A stretch of DNA of 34,884 nucleotides, taken from Clostridiaceae bacterium UBA5444. GTDB lineage: Bacteria; Bacillota; Clostridia; Clostridiales; Oxobacteraceae. Within the stretch, counting starts at the first letter, position 1. Every line of letters begins with the position of its first letter. The DNA lies in NCBI GenBank assembly GCA_002426575.1, contig DIRE01000070.1, forward strand, positions 1-34,884. The letters are read 5' to 3'. Below are positions 1 to 8,022 of the stretch, piece by piece. Both the position numbers and the translations under genes were made by a program. The notes beneath the pieces were generated by a model that saw only the letters and a list, made by a program, of their open reading frames with translations, had not been told where the DNA came from and did not search any database.

Positions 1-99
1 TTAAAAACCAACAGTTACTTAAAAATCTATAGGATAAATAAGGCCTTCATGAGCATAATAAGATTAAACTTTAATTCAGATATGTAAGGAGGGCTTATT

Positions 100-1785
100 T
101 TGTTTTCAGATGTAATGAGCATTGTACAGTTTATTTTTGCAGTGATTATAGGGTTGTATTTTTTGAACCTTTTAAAAAATCAGCAGTCTAATAAAGTAGT
201 TATTGAGAAGGAAAGCAGAAAAGAGATTGATAAATTAAAAAGGATGAGAGATATTTCTCTTACGGAACCCCTTTCGGAAAAAACAAGACCAACCAAGTTT
301 GAAGAAATAATAGGGCAAGAGAGAGGGATAAAGGCCTTGAAGGCTGCTCTTTGTGGCCATAATCCGCAGCATATTATTATATATGGGCCACCAGGAGTTG
401 GCAAAACGGCAGCCGCTCGTCTAGTTCTCGAAGAAGCAAAGAAAAACCCTATGTCTCCTTTTAAATATTATTCAAAATTTGTAGAGATTGATGCTACAAC
501 TGTTAGATTTGACGACAGAGGCATTGCAGACCCTCTCATAGGATCTGTTCATGATCCCATATACCAAGGGGCAGGACCTATGGGAGTGGCAGGGATACCA
601 CAGCCTAAGATAGGTGCTGTAACTAGGGCACATGGAGGGATACTATTTATAGACGAAATTGGTGAGCTTCATCCAATAGAGATGAATAAACTACTTAAAG
701 TAATGGAGGATAGAAAGGTCTTCCTAGATAGTGTATATTATAATACAGAGGATAAAAACATGCCCACTCATATAAAAGACATGTTTGACAATGGGCTGCC
801 AGCTGATTTTAGGTTAATTGGAGCCACTACAAGAAACCCAGAGGAGATTCTCCCTGCAATAAGATCTAGATGCACGGAAATATTTTTTAGGTCTCTATTA
901 CCTGACGAAATAGAAATTATTGCAGAAAATGGAGCCCAAAAAAGTGGATTTAACATAGAAAAAGAAGGCGTTAAAGCAATTGCAAAATACGCAACTAATG
1001 GGCGTGAAGCAGTTAACATTATTGAAATTGCAGGAGGCATTGCCTTAAACGAAGGAAGAAGGACTATAAAATCTAGTGATGTTGAATGGGTTGCAGAAAG
1101 CTGCCAATATTCTGTAAGGCCTGAAAAGATGATTGAAGGAGTACCACAGGTTGGATATGCAAATGGGCTTGCAGTATATGGGCCTAATATGGGTACAGTT
1201 ATAGAAGTTGAGGCTATAGCCATGAAAGTACAACATCATAAAGGTAAACTGACTATAACAGGAATAGTTGATGAAGAGGAAACAGGTGTATCTGGAAAGA
1301 AGTGCAGAATGAAAAGTAATGCCAAAGGATCAGTTGAAAATGTACTTACAGTAATTAGAAAATATTTAGGAGAAGATACAAGGGATTATGATATCCATGT
1401 TAATTTTCCTGGGGGAATTCCTATAGATGGACCTTCTGCAGGCATTACTATTGCAACAGCCATATATAGTGCAATTACAGGTTACCCTGTAGATAACAAG
1501 GTTGCCATGACAGGCGAAATATCAATTAGGGGCAGAGTAAAGCCAATAGGAGGAGTAGCAGTAAAAATAGGTGCCGCTAAAAAGGCAGGAGCAAGCAAAG
1601 TTATAATTCCCTATGAAAATTATCAAGATAGTTTTAAAGATATTGGGATAGAGATTATACCTGTACAAGATATAAGTGAGGTAATAGGTATTGCAATTGA
1701 AAGGCAGGACAATGAGCATAATAATATAAATATACAGGTGTCAAATGTTAATGTATTATCAGCATCAAAAGTCGAAAACAATTAG
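100..1785 (+). CDS. lonB: ATP-dependent protease LonB (membrane-anchored)
   Basis: An ATP-dependent serine protease that unfolds and degrades proteins; in Bacillus the LonB form works in the forespore. The 561-residue protein lacks the large N-terminal substrate domain of LonA and instead has a membrane segment at about residues 6-25. Walker A is GPPGVGKT (96-103) and Walker B is FIDEIGE. The C-terminal protease domain has the Ser-Lys dyad: Ser446 in DGPSAG and Lys489 in GGVAVKIG, 43 residues apart as in other Lon proteases. The start is TTG at 100, chosen because AAGGAGGG lies just upstream at 87-94. It precedes lonA, the order known from the clpX-lonB-lonA-engB group of Bacillus; clpX, if present, is outside the window. 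Sporulation-specific control is inference from the family; I could not make out a convincing forespore promoter in bases 1-99. Confidence 0.95.
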   Translation: MFSDVMSIVQFIFAVIIGLYFLNLLKNQQSNKVVIEKESRKEIDKLKRMRDISLTEPLSEKTRPTKFEEIIGQERGIKALKAALCGHNPQHIIIYGPPGVGKTAAARLVLEEAKKNPMSPFKYYSKFVEIDATTVRFDDRGIADPLIGSVHDPIYQGAGPMGVAGIPQPKIGAVTRAHGGILFIDEIGELHPIEMNKLLKVMEDRKVFLDSVYYNTEDKNMPTHIKDMFDNGLPADFRLIGATTRNPEEILPAIRSRCTEIFFRSLLPDEIEIIAENGAQKSGFNIEKEGVKAIAKYATNGREAVNIIEIAGGIALNEGRRTIKSSDVEWVAESCQYSVRPEKMIEGVPQVGYANGLAVYGPNMGTVIEVEAIAMKVQHHKGKLTITGIVDEEETGVSGKKCRMKSNAKGSVENVLTVIRKYLGEDTRDYDIHVNFPGGIPIDGPSAGITIATAIYSAITGYPVDNKVAMTGEISIRGRVKPIGGVAVKIGAAKKAGASKVIIPYENYQDSFKDIGIEIIPVQDISEVIGIAIERQDNEHNNINIQVSNVNVLSASKVENN

Positions 1786-1938
1786 TTTAGAAAAAGTTAT
1801 GATATAATTGAAATAAAAGATATAAGCCGTGAGAACTTCACAAATAATACTATAAAGGTTATAATATTAAAGACAAAAGTGTAATTTATAAGTAATTATT
1901 ATTGTAAATTATGTAATACAAGGAAGGAGGAGAAACTA

Positions 1939-4323
1939 TTGAGTGAATTAGAAAATAATAAAGAGAGAATTGATTATAAAGAAAAAGATAATATAAAGAC
2001 ATTACCACTTCTTCCTCTTAGAGGAATATCCGTATTTCCTCATATGGTTCTTCATTTTGACGTGGGAAGGGAAAAATCCATATTAGCTCTTGAACAGTCT
2101 ATGGTAGATGATCAGTTAATCTTTTTAGTAAGCCAAAAAGATATCAAAATAGATGAACCATCTCTTGATGATATATATAAAGTAGGTACTGTTTCAAAAA
2201 TAAAACAGATATTAAAACTTCCAGGGGATACAATTAGGGTTCTTGTTGAGGGCGTAAGCAGAGCAGAAATAGTTAATCTTGTTGGGGAGGATCCCTTTTT
2301 CGAAGTTGAAGTTTTAGAAAAAGAGGACATAGAAAAGAAGGATATTGAAAGCGAAGCTCTCATGAGGAGTGTTATTGAGGCATTTCAAGAATATGTAAAG
2401 CTAAGCAGCCAAATATCGCCTGATGTTATAGTATCTATTACAGAAATAGAAGAGCCTGGAATGATGGCAGATGTAATAAGCTCGTATATATTCTTAAATC
2501 AGGATCAAAAACAGGAGCTTTTAGAATCATTTAATTCAAATGAAAGACTCGAAAAGCTTTATGGAATGATCCTTCACGAGCTAGATGTCTTGAAAATAGA
2601 AAGAAAGATAGGGTTAAAGGTTAAAAAGCAGATTGATAAGCTCCAAAAGGAATATTATCTTAGAGAGCAGTTAAAGGTAATACAAGAGGAGCTTGGTGAT
2701 AAAGACGGTATACAGGCAGATGTGGAGCAATATACTGCAAAAATAAAAAAAGCAAAGCTTCCTAAAGAAGTAAAGGAAAAAGCCACGTCTGAAGTAGATA
2801 GGCTAGAGAAGATTGGACCCATGTCTGCAGAAAGCGGGGTAATAAGGACATACCTTGATTGGATACTTGCTTTGCCATGGAATAAAGAAACAAAAGATAC
2901 CCTTGATATCAAGAAAGCAAGACAGATACTTGATGAAGAGCATTATGGACTTGAAGATGTGAAGGAGAGGGTAATAGAATATCTTGCCATAAGGAAACTT
3001 AATAACAATATGAAAGGTCCTATACTTTGTTTTGTAGGCTCTCCTGGTGTTGGAAAAACATCTATTGCAAAATCCATTGCCAAGGCATTAAATAGAAACT
3101 TTGTAAGGATGTCTCTTGGGGGGGTAAAAGATGAAGCTGAAATCAGGGGGCATAGGAGAACATATGTAGGAGCTATACCTGGCGGAATAATTAATGGAAT
3201 GAAGCAGGCAAAATCTAAAAATCCTGTATTTTTATTTGATGAAATAGATAAAATGAGTGCTGACTTTAGGGGGGATCCCGCTGATGCAATGCTTGAAGTA
3301 TTAGATCCCGAACAAAATAATACATTTAGAGACCATTACCTAGAACTGCCTTTTGATCTTTCAAAAGTCATGTTCATAACTACTGCAAATAGTATTGATA
3401 ATATTCCAAGACCGCTTTTAGATAGGATGGAAGTAATTTATGTATCAGGGTATACAGAAGAGGAAAAGTTAAATATAGGTGCCAAACATCTATTACCAAA
3501 GCAGTTAAAGGAAAATGGCTTAAAACAAGGAGAATTAGTAATCTCTGAGAGTGCTTTTAGGGATATAATAAATAACTACACAAGAGAATCAGGTGTAAGA
3601 AGCTTTGAAAGAAGACTTGCAGCCATATGCAGAAAAGCAGCTACAATGATTGTTGAAGAAAACAAAAAAAGTGTAAGAGTAACTTCCCAAAATCTTCATA
3701 AATACCTTGGAAAGCCAAGATATAGGTATGAAATATCAAGTAAGGATAATAAGGTGGGTGTTGTCACTGGGCTTGCATGGACAGCCTATGGTGGGGTAAC
3801 TCTTCCTGTTGAAGCCTCAGTAATGGATGGTACAGGAAAGCTTGAACTTACAGGTCAACTTGGGGATGTTATGAAGGAGTCAGCTAAAGCAGGTTTCAGT
3901 TTTGTTAGGACACAGGCAGAAAGTTTAGGCATAGATAAAGAGTTTTACAAAAAGTGTGATATCCATATACATGTACCAGAGGGCGCTGTTCCTAAGGATG
4001 GGCCATCTGCAGGGGTTACAATGGTTACGGCAATGGTTTCGGCCCTGTCTAAAAAGCCTGCTAGAGGAGATATTGCAATGACTGGAGAGATAACCTTAAC
4101 AGGCAGAGTTCTTCCTATAGGAGGATTAAAAGAAAAAACTCTTGCAGCAAAAAGGGCTGGAATAACAAATATAATAATACCTCATGAAAATGAAAAGGAT
4201 ATAGATGATATACCTGCTAATGTAAGAAAAAAGATGTCTTTTATTATGGCAGATAATATAGATACAGTACTTGAAAATGCTTTAGTTAAGGAGAGTTTTT
4301 CAAATGATAATAAAGAAAGCTGA
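1939..4323 (+). CDS. lon: ATP-dependent protease La (LonA)
   Basis: The general cytosolic Lon protease, a hexameric AAA+ enzyme that degrades damaged and some regulatory proteins. The 794 residues show the full order: N-terminal LAN domain starting LPLLPLRGISVFPHMVL, a coiled-coil linker at about 190-310, the AAA+ module with Walker A GSPGVGKT (367-374) and Walker B FLFDEIDKM, and the protease domain with Ser690 in DGPSAG and Lys733 in GGLKEKTLAA, again 43 apart. Length is normal for the family. The TTG start at 1939 is preceded by GGAAGGAGG (1922-1930). The 153-base gap from lonB shows no clear terminator and no CIRCE or CtsR box that I can recognise, so heat-shock control is not supported by the sequence. 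The 3' end overlaps engB by 20 bases. Confidence 0.97.
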   Translation: MSELENNKERIDYKEKDNIKTLPLLPLRGISVFPHMVLHFDVGREKSILALEQSMVDDQLIFLVSQKDIKIDEPSLDDIYKVGTVSKIKQILKLPGDTIRVLVEGVSRAEIVNLVGEDPFFEVEVLEKEDIEKKDIESEALMRSVIEAFQEYVKLSSQISPDVIVSITEIEEPGMMADVISSYIFLNQDQKQELLESFNSNERLEKLYGMILHELDVLKIERKIGLKVKKQIDKLQKEYYLREQLKVIQEELGDKDGIQADVEQYTAKIKKAKLPKEVKEKATSEVDRLEKIGPMSAESGVIRTYLDWILALPWNKETKDTLDIKKARQILDEEHYGLEDVKERVIEYLAIRKLNNNMKGPILCFVGSPGVGKTSIAKSIAKALNRNFVRMSLGGVKDEAEIRGHRRTYVGAIPGGIINGMKQAKSKNPVFLFDEIDKMSADFRGDPADAMLEVLDPEQNNTFRDHYLELPFDLSKVMFITTANSIDNIPRPLLDRMEVIYVSGYTEEEKLNIGAKHLLPKQLKENGLKQGELVISESAFRDIINNYTRESGVRSFERRLAAICRKAATMIVEENKKSVRVTSQNLHKYLGKPRYRYEISSKDNKVGVVTGLAWTAYGGVTLPVEASVMDGTGKLELTGQLGDVMKESAKAGFSFVRTQAESLGIDKEFYKKCDIHIHVPEGAVPKDGPSAGVTMVTAMVSALSKKPARGDIAMTGEITLTGRVLPIGGLKEKTLAAKRAGITNIIIPHENEKDIDDIPANVRKKMSFIMADNIDTVLENALVKESFSNDNKES

Positions 4324-4909
4324 ATTTGTAACATCAGCAGTATCTATAAAAGGATGCCCACCTAATGACAGACCAGAAGTGGTCTTTGCAGGCAGGTCTA
4401 ATGTTGGGAAGTCATCCCTTATAAATAGTATGCTAAATAGAAAGAATCTAGTAAAGACTAGCAGCCAACCTGGTAAGACAAGATTGATTAATTTCTTTAA
4501 TATAAATGATTTTATGTATTTTGTTGATCTACCAGGATATGGCTATGCAAGCGTGCCCAAGTCTGAAAAGGCAAAATGGGGAAACATAATAGAAGAGTAT
4601 TTGTTAAAGAGACAAAATTTAATGAACATAATTTTACTTGTTGACATAAGGCATGAGCCAACATCTGATGATATATTAATGTATAATTGGATTAAAAATT
4701 ATAATCGAAATGTAATTGTAATGGCTGTAAAAAGTGACAAAATACCCAAAGGAAAGATTCAGAAAAACTTAGAAGTTATAAGAAAGTCTCTGAACCTTGA
4801 TAAGGGCGATATACTATTACCTTTTTCATCTCAAACTAAATCAGGCAGAGAGGAATTATGGGGTATCTTAGATGAACAATTGGGGATAAATGAGCCATTT
4901 AGGGTGTGA
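4304..4909 (+). CDS. engB: Ribosome biogenesis GTPase EngB (YsxC/YihA)
   Basis: A small essential GTPase of the TrmE-Era-EngA-YihA-Septin class that acts in assembly of the large ribosomal subunit. At 201 residues it is the usual length and is a single G domain: G1 GRSNVGKS (30-37), the family signature SQPGKTRLINFF around residue 54-65 holding the G2 threonine, G3 DLPG (75-78), and G4 as VKSDK (142-146), where TKxD is the commoner form. The ATG at 4304 has AAGGAGAG (4288-4295) upstream, inside the end of lon, so the two genes are translated from one message with a 20-base overlap. The lon-engB pairing is conserved in Firmicutes. Confidence 0.96.
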   Translation: MIIKKAEFVTSAVSIKGCPPNDRPEVVFAGRSNVGKSSLINSMLNRKNLVKTSSQPGKTRLINFFNINDFMYFVDLPGYGYASVPKSEKAKWGNIIEEYLLKRQNLMNIILLVDIRHEPTSDDILMYNWIKNYNRNVIVMAVKSDKIPKGKIQKNLEVIRKSLNLDKGDILLPFSSQTKSGREELWGILDEQLGINEPFRV

Positions 4910-4928
4910 AACTAAAGGCTTTTAGGTT

Positions 4929-4967
4929 TTTTAGGATTTTACCCCTAAGAGGGCTAAAGTCCTAAAA
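4929..4967 (+). terminator. Hairpin downstream of engB
   Basis: A 13-bp stem with one G-U pair (TTTTAGGATTTTA at 4929-4941 against TAAAGTCCTAAAA at 4955-4967) and a 13-base loop that can itself pair CCC with GGG. No T-run follows, so it may be a weak terminator or an mRNA-stabilising hairpin at the end of the lon-engB message. Confidence 0.45.
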
Positions 4968-4980
4968 GAGCTAAAAAGTA

Positions 4981-5004
4981 AATAATAAATAATAAATAAT
5001 AAAT
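4981..5004. repeat. Short tandem repeat, period 7
   Basis: About three and a half copies of AATAATA in a row in the gap between engB and the CPBP gene. It is visible directly; no function is assigned. It may act as an AT-rich upstream element. Confidence 0.7.
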
Positions 5005-5047
5005 CAAGCTAAAGAAGTGCTTTAGTATTATATAAAGGAGAGTGTAA

Positions 5048-5821
5048 ATGAATAATATTACGCATCAGGTTAGAGACATAATTGTGCTACTGATTATTGC
5101 ACTTCCACCATTTTTGTATCTTTATAGATATATACATGAAAATGTGGATAGCACAGTTTTACAAATTATTACATATTTACTATATTGGGTTGGCACAATC
5201 TCCTTGGCTAATCTTGTACCATCCATAACTGTATTATTTTTAATAATAGAATCAAGACAAGAAAAAGCTGATACAAGGGAAGATGCAAGTGAGTATGAAA
5301 ATAAAAGATTCAAATTGAATTATAGCGACGATAAATGGAAATTTTCAATAAAGACATTTATATATATATCATTAATTAGTATAGTACTAAAGGTATTAAT
5401 ATCAGTCCTAAATTATCTGGTTATTATACTTATAGAAAACTTTACAAAAGTAAATCTTCAGAATCAAGAAGTTGTTAATGAATTTCTGCAAGCAAACATA
5501 TGGCTTTCCATATTCTATTTTATAATAATAGTATTTTGTGCGCCAATAGTAGAGGAATTTGTATTTAGATACTGGATATATGATAGAGTATTAAAAAGTA
5601 AACTAAATTATATATGGTCTGCAGTACTTAGCAGCCTTTTATTTATGATTGCTCATTTTAATATACAGGGAGCTTTTGCCTTCTTCTTAGTAGGAGTTAC
5701 TAACTGTTATCTTTATGAAAAGAAAGGCTATTGGGCAGCAGTTGCAAATCATTTTATGTTTAACTTTTCTACTGCAATAATATTAATATCCTTAAAAGTG
5801 TTTGATGTTCCTATTATATAA
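5048..5821 (+). CDS. CPBP family intramembrane metalloprotease
   Basis: A multi-pass membrane protein of the CPBP (CAAX protease and bacteriocin-processing, Abi) family, 257 residues. Hydrophobic segments are visible near residues 10-27, 38-68, 103-130, 150-166, 187-202 and 208-222. The family motifs are present: EExxxR as E169-E170-FVF-R174, the FxxxH-type motif as MIAHF with His203, and HxxxN as H235-FMF-N239. These residues form the predicted metal and catalytic site inside the membrane. The start at ATG 5048 has AAGGAG at 5036-5041. The natural substrate is unknown; members process peptides or regulate membrane-bound factors. It is a single-gene unit closed by a strong terminator at 5835-5880, so the neighbours give no clue to its target. 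Confidence 0.88.
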   Translation: MNNITHQVRDIIVLLIIALPPFLYLYRYIHENVDSTVLQIITYLLYWVGTISLANLVPSITVLFLIIESRQEKADTREDASEYENKRFKLNYSDDKWKFSIKTFIYISLISIVLKVLISVLNYLVIILIENFTKVNLQNQEVVNEFLQANIWLSIFYFIIIVFCAPIVEEFVFRYWIYDRVLKSKLNYIWSAVLSSLLFMIAHFNIQGAFAFFLVGVTNCYLYEKKGYWAAVANHFMFNFSTAIILISLKVFDVPII

Positions 5822-5834
5822 CTAATAGAATTTT

Positions 5835-5880
5835 AAAAAGTGGTGTATGACTTAAACTAAGTCCATACACCACTTTTTTA
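5835..5880 (+). terminator. Rho-independent terminator after the CPBP gene
   Basis: Stem AAAAAGTGGTGTATG against CATACACCACTTTTT, extended inside by GACTTA/TAAGTC with one bulged C, then the T-run of the right arm. It is also A-rich on the left and so could stop transcription from either side. Confidence 0.9.
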
Positions 5881-5933
5881 GTATAATAAAATATTATACT
5901 CTTAATTTATAATAAATATAAAAGTTCATTGTA

Positions 5934-5960
5934 ACATAATTACCAAGAATTCATACTATG
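5934..5960 (+). promoter_or_regulatory. Possible sigma-K-like sporulation promoter
   Basis: An AC dinucleotide at 5934-5935 lies exactly 16 bases before CATACTATG (5952-5960), close to the Bacillus sigma-K pattern AC-N16-CATANNNTA (last base G instead of A). It sits about 110 bases ahead of the first glycine-rich gene. The pattern is short and AT-rich DNA gives chance matches, so this is only a candidate. Confidence 0.3.
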
Positions 5961-6070
5961 AAATTAGAAAGGCGGATTAAACGTTATAATATACTTCTAC
6001 ATATAGTAAAGAAAGTATAATAATTAGTTTATAATGCTTTCTAAAAAGACTCCAAATAGGGGGGAAGGGT

Positions 6071-6559
6071 ATGAACCTTGGAGGGCTAATTTCAGGATTT
6101 AGAAATAATGATAATGACAATGACAGAAATAGGAACATAATTGTAATAATTATAATAGTTATTATAATATTTGGGTTCGGATATGGCAGAAGTCTGTTTG
6201 GCGGATTTGGTGGGGGATGTGCCCCTAATTATGGCGCATATGCTGAATATGCTTATGTAGATCCAAGAAACAGAAATAGAAAGAAAGGCAGTTCACATCA
6301 TCGCCACTGCTCAGATGATGGCGCTGTACTTGGCTATGGTGCAGGGTATGGCTATGGGTACCCTGGAGGATATGGCGGTTATGGATATCCTGGAGGAGGA
6401 TACGGAGGTTTTGGATACCCAGGATTTGGTGGATTAGGCGGATTCTTCGGCAATGATTGGATTTTCATTATTGCGATTATTTTATTACTTTTCTTACTAG
6501 GGGGAGAGAGAGAAGAAAGAGAAGAAAACAATATAATTGATGTGGATACATGTATGTAA
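6071..6559 (+). CDS. Gly/Tyr-rich membrane protein, possible spore-surface protein
   Basis: I do not recognise a named family. The 162-residue protein has an Asp/Asn/Arg-rich head (residues 9-22), a first hydrophobic stretch of mainly isoleucine (23-35), a glycine- and tyrosine-rich middle with short repeats of the form GYGYPGGYGG (about 85-125), a second hydrophobic segment (FIIAIILLLFLLGG, about 131-145) and an acidic tail with EREEREE. The middle also holds a basic His-rich patch (KKGSSHHRHC). GGGGGAAGGG at 6060-6069 directly precedes ATG 6071, closer than usual. Such low-complexity Gly/Tyr proteins are common in spore coats and exosporia, and a neighbour of the same type follows, so an envelope or coat role is plausible but is inference. 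Confidence 0.7.
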   Translation: MNLGGLISGFRNNDNDNDRNRNIIVIIIIVIIIFGFGYGRSLFGGFGGGCAPNYGAYAEYAYVDPRNRNRKKGSSHHRHCSDDGAVLGYGAGYGYGYPGGYGGYGYPGGGYGGFGYPGFGGLGGFFGNDWIFIIAIILLLFLLGGEREEREENNIIDVDTCM

Positions 6560-6591
6560 GCCATAAGCACATCACAAAAATTAAGTTAGAT

Positions 6592-6631
6592 TTCACATGA
6601 TATAAGTGCAACTTAATGTATCATGTGCGAA
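6592..6631 (+). other. Stem-loop between the two glycine-rich genes
   Basis: CACATGATA (6594-6602) pairs with TATCATGTG (6619-6627), with TTC/GAA outside and AAGT/ACTT inside. An alternative pairing of TTAAGTT (6580-6586) with AACTTAA (6610-6616) would exclude the inner part of this stem. No T-run follows on the plus strand. Confidence 0.5.
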
Positions 6632-6693
6632 ATAAAAAACATATATTGGGTATATAGATTTCCAATGCCCAGTTAAGAAGGGAGGGAATATAA

Positions 6694-7068
6694 ATGTCAA
6701 AACATCATCATGAAGAATGCTGCTGCAATACTACTGGAGGTTATGGTGCAGGCTACGGTGCCTATGGCTATGGATATGCAGGAGGTGGTGGATGTGCCGG
6801 TGGAGGGTTTAATACCTTCAATAGATGGATATACGCACTGCTTATACTCATAGTTATAGTTCTCCAGTTTGGTAGAAGAAGAGAAAAAGAACAGGTTTCA
6901 AATGCTTTAATAGCATGCGATGATGGAGTTGTAAGTACAAGAGGAGAGAGAGAACAAGAGATTGACAACAGTGTTTTATTCATAATCATAGTATTCTTGC
7001 TTGTTATTTGCGCAGGGTGCTGGGGCGGATCTGGCACAGCCGGATACGGTGGAGGCTACGGATACTAA
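6694..7068 (+). CDS. Gly/Tyr-rich membrane protein with His/Cys head
   Basis: A second low-complexity protein, 124 residues, related in style but not in sequence order to the gene at 6071. It begins with a His/Cys cluster (KHHHEECCC, residues 3-11) that could bind metal or form disulphides, then GYGAGYGAYGYGYAGGGG, a hydrophobic segment at about 44-58, a charged stretch with REKEQ and RGEREQE, a second hydrophobic segment starting at IDNSVLFIIIVFLLV (about 91-108) and a Gly/Tyr tail. The segment DNSVLFIIIVFLL followed by a Gly/Cys turn resembles the short membrane motif of small YjcZ-like sporulation proteins, which is from memory of the family and not proof. Start ATG 6694 has AAGGGAGGG (6678-6686). 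It is followed by a hairpin and the Asn-rich gene. Confidence 0.7.
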   Translation: MSKHHHEECCCNTTGGYGAGYGAYGYGYAGGGGCAGGGFNTFNRWIYALLILIVIVLQFGRRREKEQVSNALIACDDGVVSTRGEREQEIDNSVLFIIIVFLLVICAGCWGGSGTAGYGGGYGY

Positions 7069-7075
7069 GAAGGAT

Positions 7076-7110
7076 AAGGATGAGCACAAGGAGCCTCCGT
7101 GCTCATCCTT
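7076..7110 (+). other. Perfect 12-bp hairpin between two genes of the trio
   Basis: AAGGATGAGCAC (7076-7087) and GTGCTCATCCTT (7099-7110) pair perfectly around an 11-base loop. Only TTACAT follows, not a T-run, so it is more likely a partial terminator or processing site that sets different levels of the genes on each side. Confidence 0.6.
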
Positions 7111-7140
7111 TACATAAAATATGTAGGAAGGGTGAGGGTT

Positions 7141-7515
7141 ATGAGCAGTCGAAGGCAAAGGAATATTCCACCTGACCCTGATAGAAATCAGAACACAAGT
7201 GGAAATAATAATAACAAAGGCAATAGCAATAATAACAGTAACGGTAACAGTAATCAGCCAGATCTTAACAATCTAGGACAATTACTTAATAACATAGATT
7301 TAAATCAGGTTATGGGTCAACTTTCGCAAATGAATAATGGATCTGGATCCCAATCCCCACCCCAAACCCAAGGTCAGGGATCTAAGGATCCAAGATTAGA
7401 CCTTCTAAATGCAATGAAACCATTTTTAAATACTAGGCGAGGCGGCATGATTGATAAGGTAGGTCAATTTTATTCAATTATGAGAATTGTTCAAGGAAAT
7501 AACAAAAAAAGGTGA
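7141..7515 (+). CDS. Asn-rich small protein with a conserved C-terminal helix region
   Basis: A 124-residue soluble protein of unknown function. A basic N-terminus (SSRRQRN) is followed by an Asn/Gly/Ser low-complexity stretch (about 16-38), a helical part LGQLLNNIDLNQVMGQL (about 43-59), a Ser/Pro/Gln linker, and a C-terminal segment DPRLDLLNAMKPFL followed by RRGGMIDKVGQFY. That last segment recalls a short clostridial motif ending many coat-like or regulatory small proteins (memory only). ATG 7141 is chosen over the in-frame GTG at 7099, because AGGAAGGGTGAGGG (7125-7138) precedes it and the GTG lies inside a hairpin. The stop codon falls within the left arm of the terminator. Same strand and close spacing suggest it works with the two glycine-rich genes. 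Confidence 0.75.
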   Translation: MSSRRQRNIPPDPDRNQNTSGNNNNKGNSNNNSNGNSNQPDLNNLGQLLNNIDLNQVMGQLSQMNNGSGSQSPPQTQGQGSKDPRLDLLNAMKPFLNTRRGGMIDKVGQFYSIMRIVQGNNKKR

Positions 7516-7535
7516 GTTTATCTCACCTTTTTATT
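7504..7535. terminator. Bidirectional terminator between convergent genes
   Basis: AAAGGTGAG and CTCACCTTT form a 9-bp or longer stem around TTTAT, with an A-run on the left (7504-7510) and a T-run on the right. It ends the plus-strand trio and the minus-strand bactofilin operon; both stop codons lie in or next to it. Confidence 0.88.
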
Positions 7536-7962
7536 TGGCTTCTTCATTTTTTTTAGGGAGCGGTATTTTAGTATCGCTTTGAGATTTTAACATTTTACAC
7601 TTGCCATCAAATATAGCACCCTCATCAACTCTTATACTTTTAGCATCAATATCACCAGTTAACTTTCCACTTTGAACCAGCTCCAGACTTCCACTGCAGC
7701 ATATGTTTCCTTCTACTTTACCTGCAATAGTTACCTTATCAGCGTTTATATTAGCTATTACTATACCATCTTCACCAATAATTACGCTCCCTTTTATATT
7801 TATATCTCCACGAAATTCACCATCTATTCTTAATATACCAGTACTATTTAAAGTTCCCTCAAATTTTGAATTAGGACTAATTATAGTAGCATCAGAAGCA
7901 GAAGCTTTGTTATTAGTAGAATTTTGAATTGCCGGCGCTGCATTTTTTTTGCTGCCTAACAT
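7531..7962 (-). CDS. Bactofilin (polymer-forming cytoskeletal protein)
   Basis: A 143-residue bactofilin (DUF583/CcmA family), which forms non-nucleotide filaments of right-handed beta-helix subunits, often at the membrane where they place cell-wall enzymes. After a disordered Ala/Asn/Ser-rich head (to about residue 30), the core shows repeated beta-strand turns: ISPNSKFEGTLNSTG, LRIDGEFRGDIN, GSVIIGEDGIVIANI, GKVEGNICCSG, SGKLTGDIDAKSI, with Gly at turn positions. A Lys-rich tail ends the protein. The start is the ATG at 7962, served by GGAGG (complement at 7971-7975) eight bases upstream; the ATG at 7977 lies beyond that site. It is the second gene of an operon with an M23 peptidase, a pairing known from other bactofilin loci. 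Confidence 0.93.
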   Translation of the reverse strand: MLGSKKNAAPAIQNSTNNKASASDATIISPNSKFEGTLNSTGILRIDGEFRGDINIKGSVIIGEDGIVIANINADKVTIAGKVEGNICCSGSLELVQSGKLTGDIDAKSIRVDEGAIFDGKCKMLKSQSDTKIPLPKKNEEAK

Positions 7963-8022
7963 AATTAATACCTCCATTATGTATAAAGTAATATCATTTT
8001 AAAGTATGTTATAACCTAGTTG

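Noticed and set aside
53..80. Forespore sigma-F-like promoter before lonB (GCATA at 53-57)
   Set aside because: No acceptable -10 at the right spacing.
768..1223. A 151-codon minus-strand frame opposite lonB, and similar long frames opposite lon, glyS, malF and the regulator gene
   Set aside because: They are mirror frames of strongly supported genes, have no ribosome sites and no family features.
1786..1938. Heat-shock operator (CIRCE or CtsR) before lon
   Set aside because: Neither consensus can be found; only loose AT-rich inverted repeats are present.
6340..6430. DNA repeats as a CRISPR or tandem repeat in the Gly-rich gene
   Set aside because: The repeats follow Gly-Tyr codon usage, are degenerate and lie in frame in a coding region.
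6768..7037. Minus-strand frame rich in Pro opposite the second Gly-rich gene
   Set aside because: Its Pro-rich makeup is just the complement of Gly codons.
7099..7140. GTG start giving the Asn-rich protein 14 more residues
   Set aside because: It is inside the right arm of a hairpin and has no ribosome site; ATG 7141 has a very good one.
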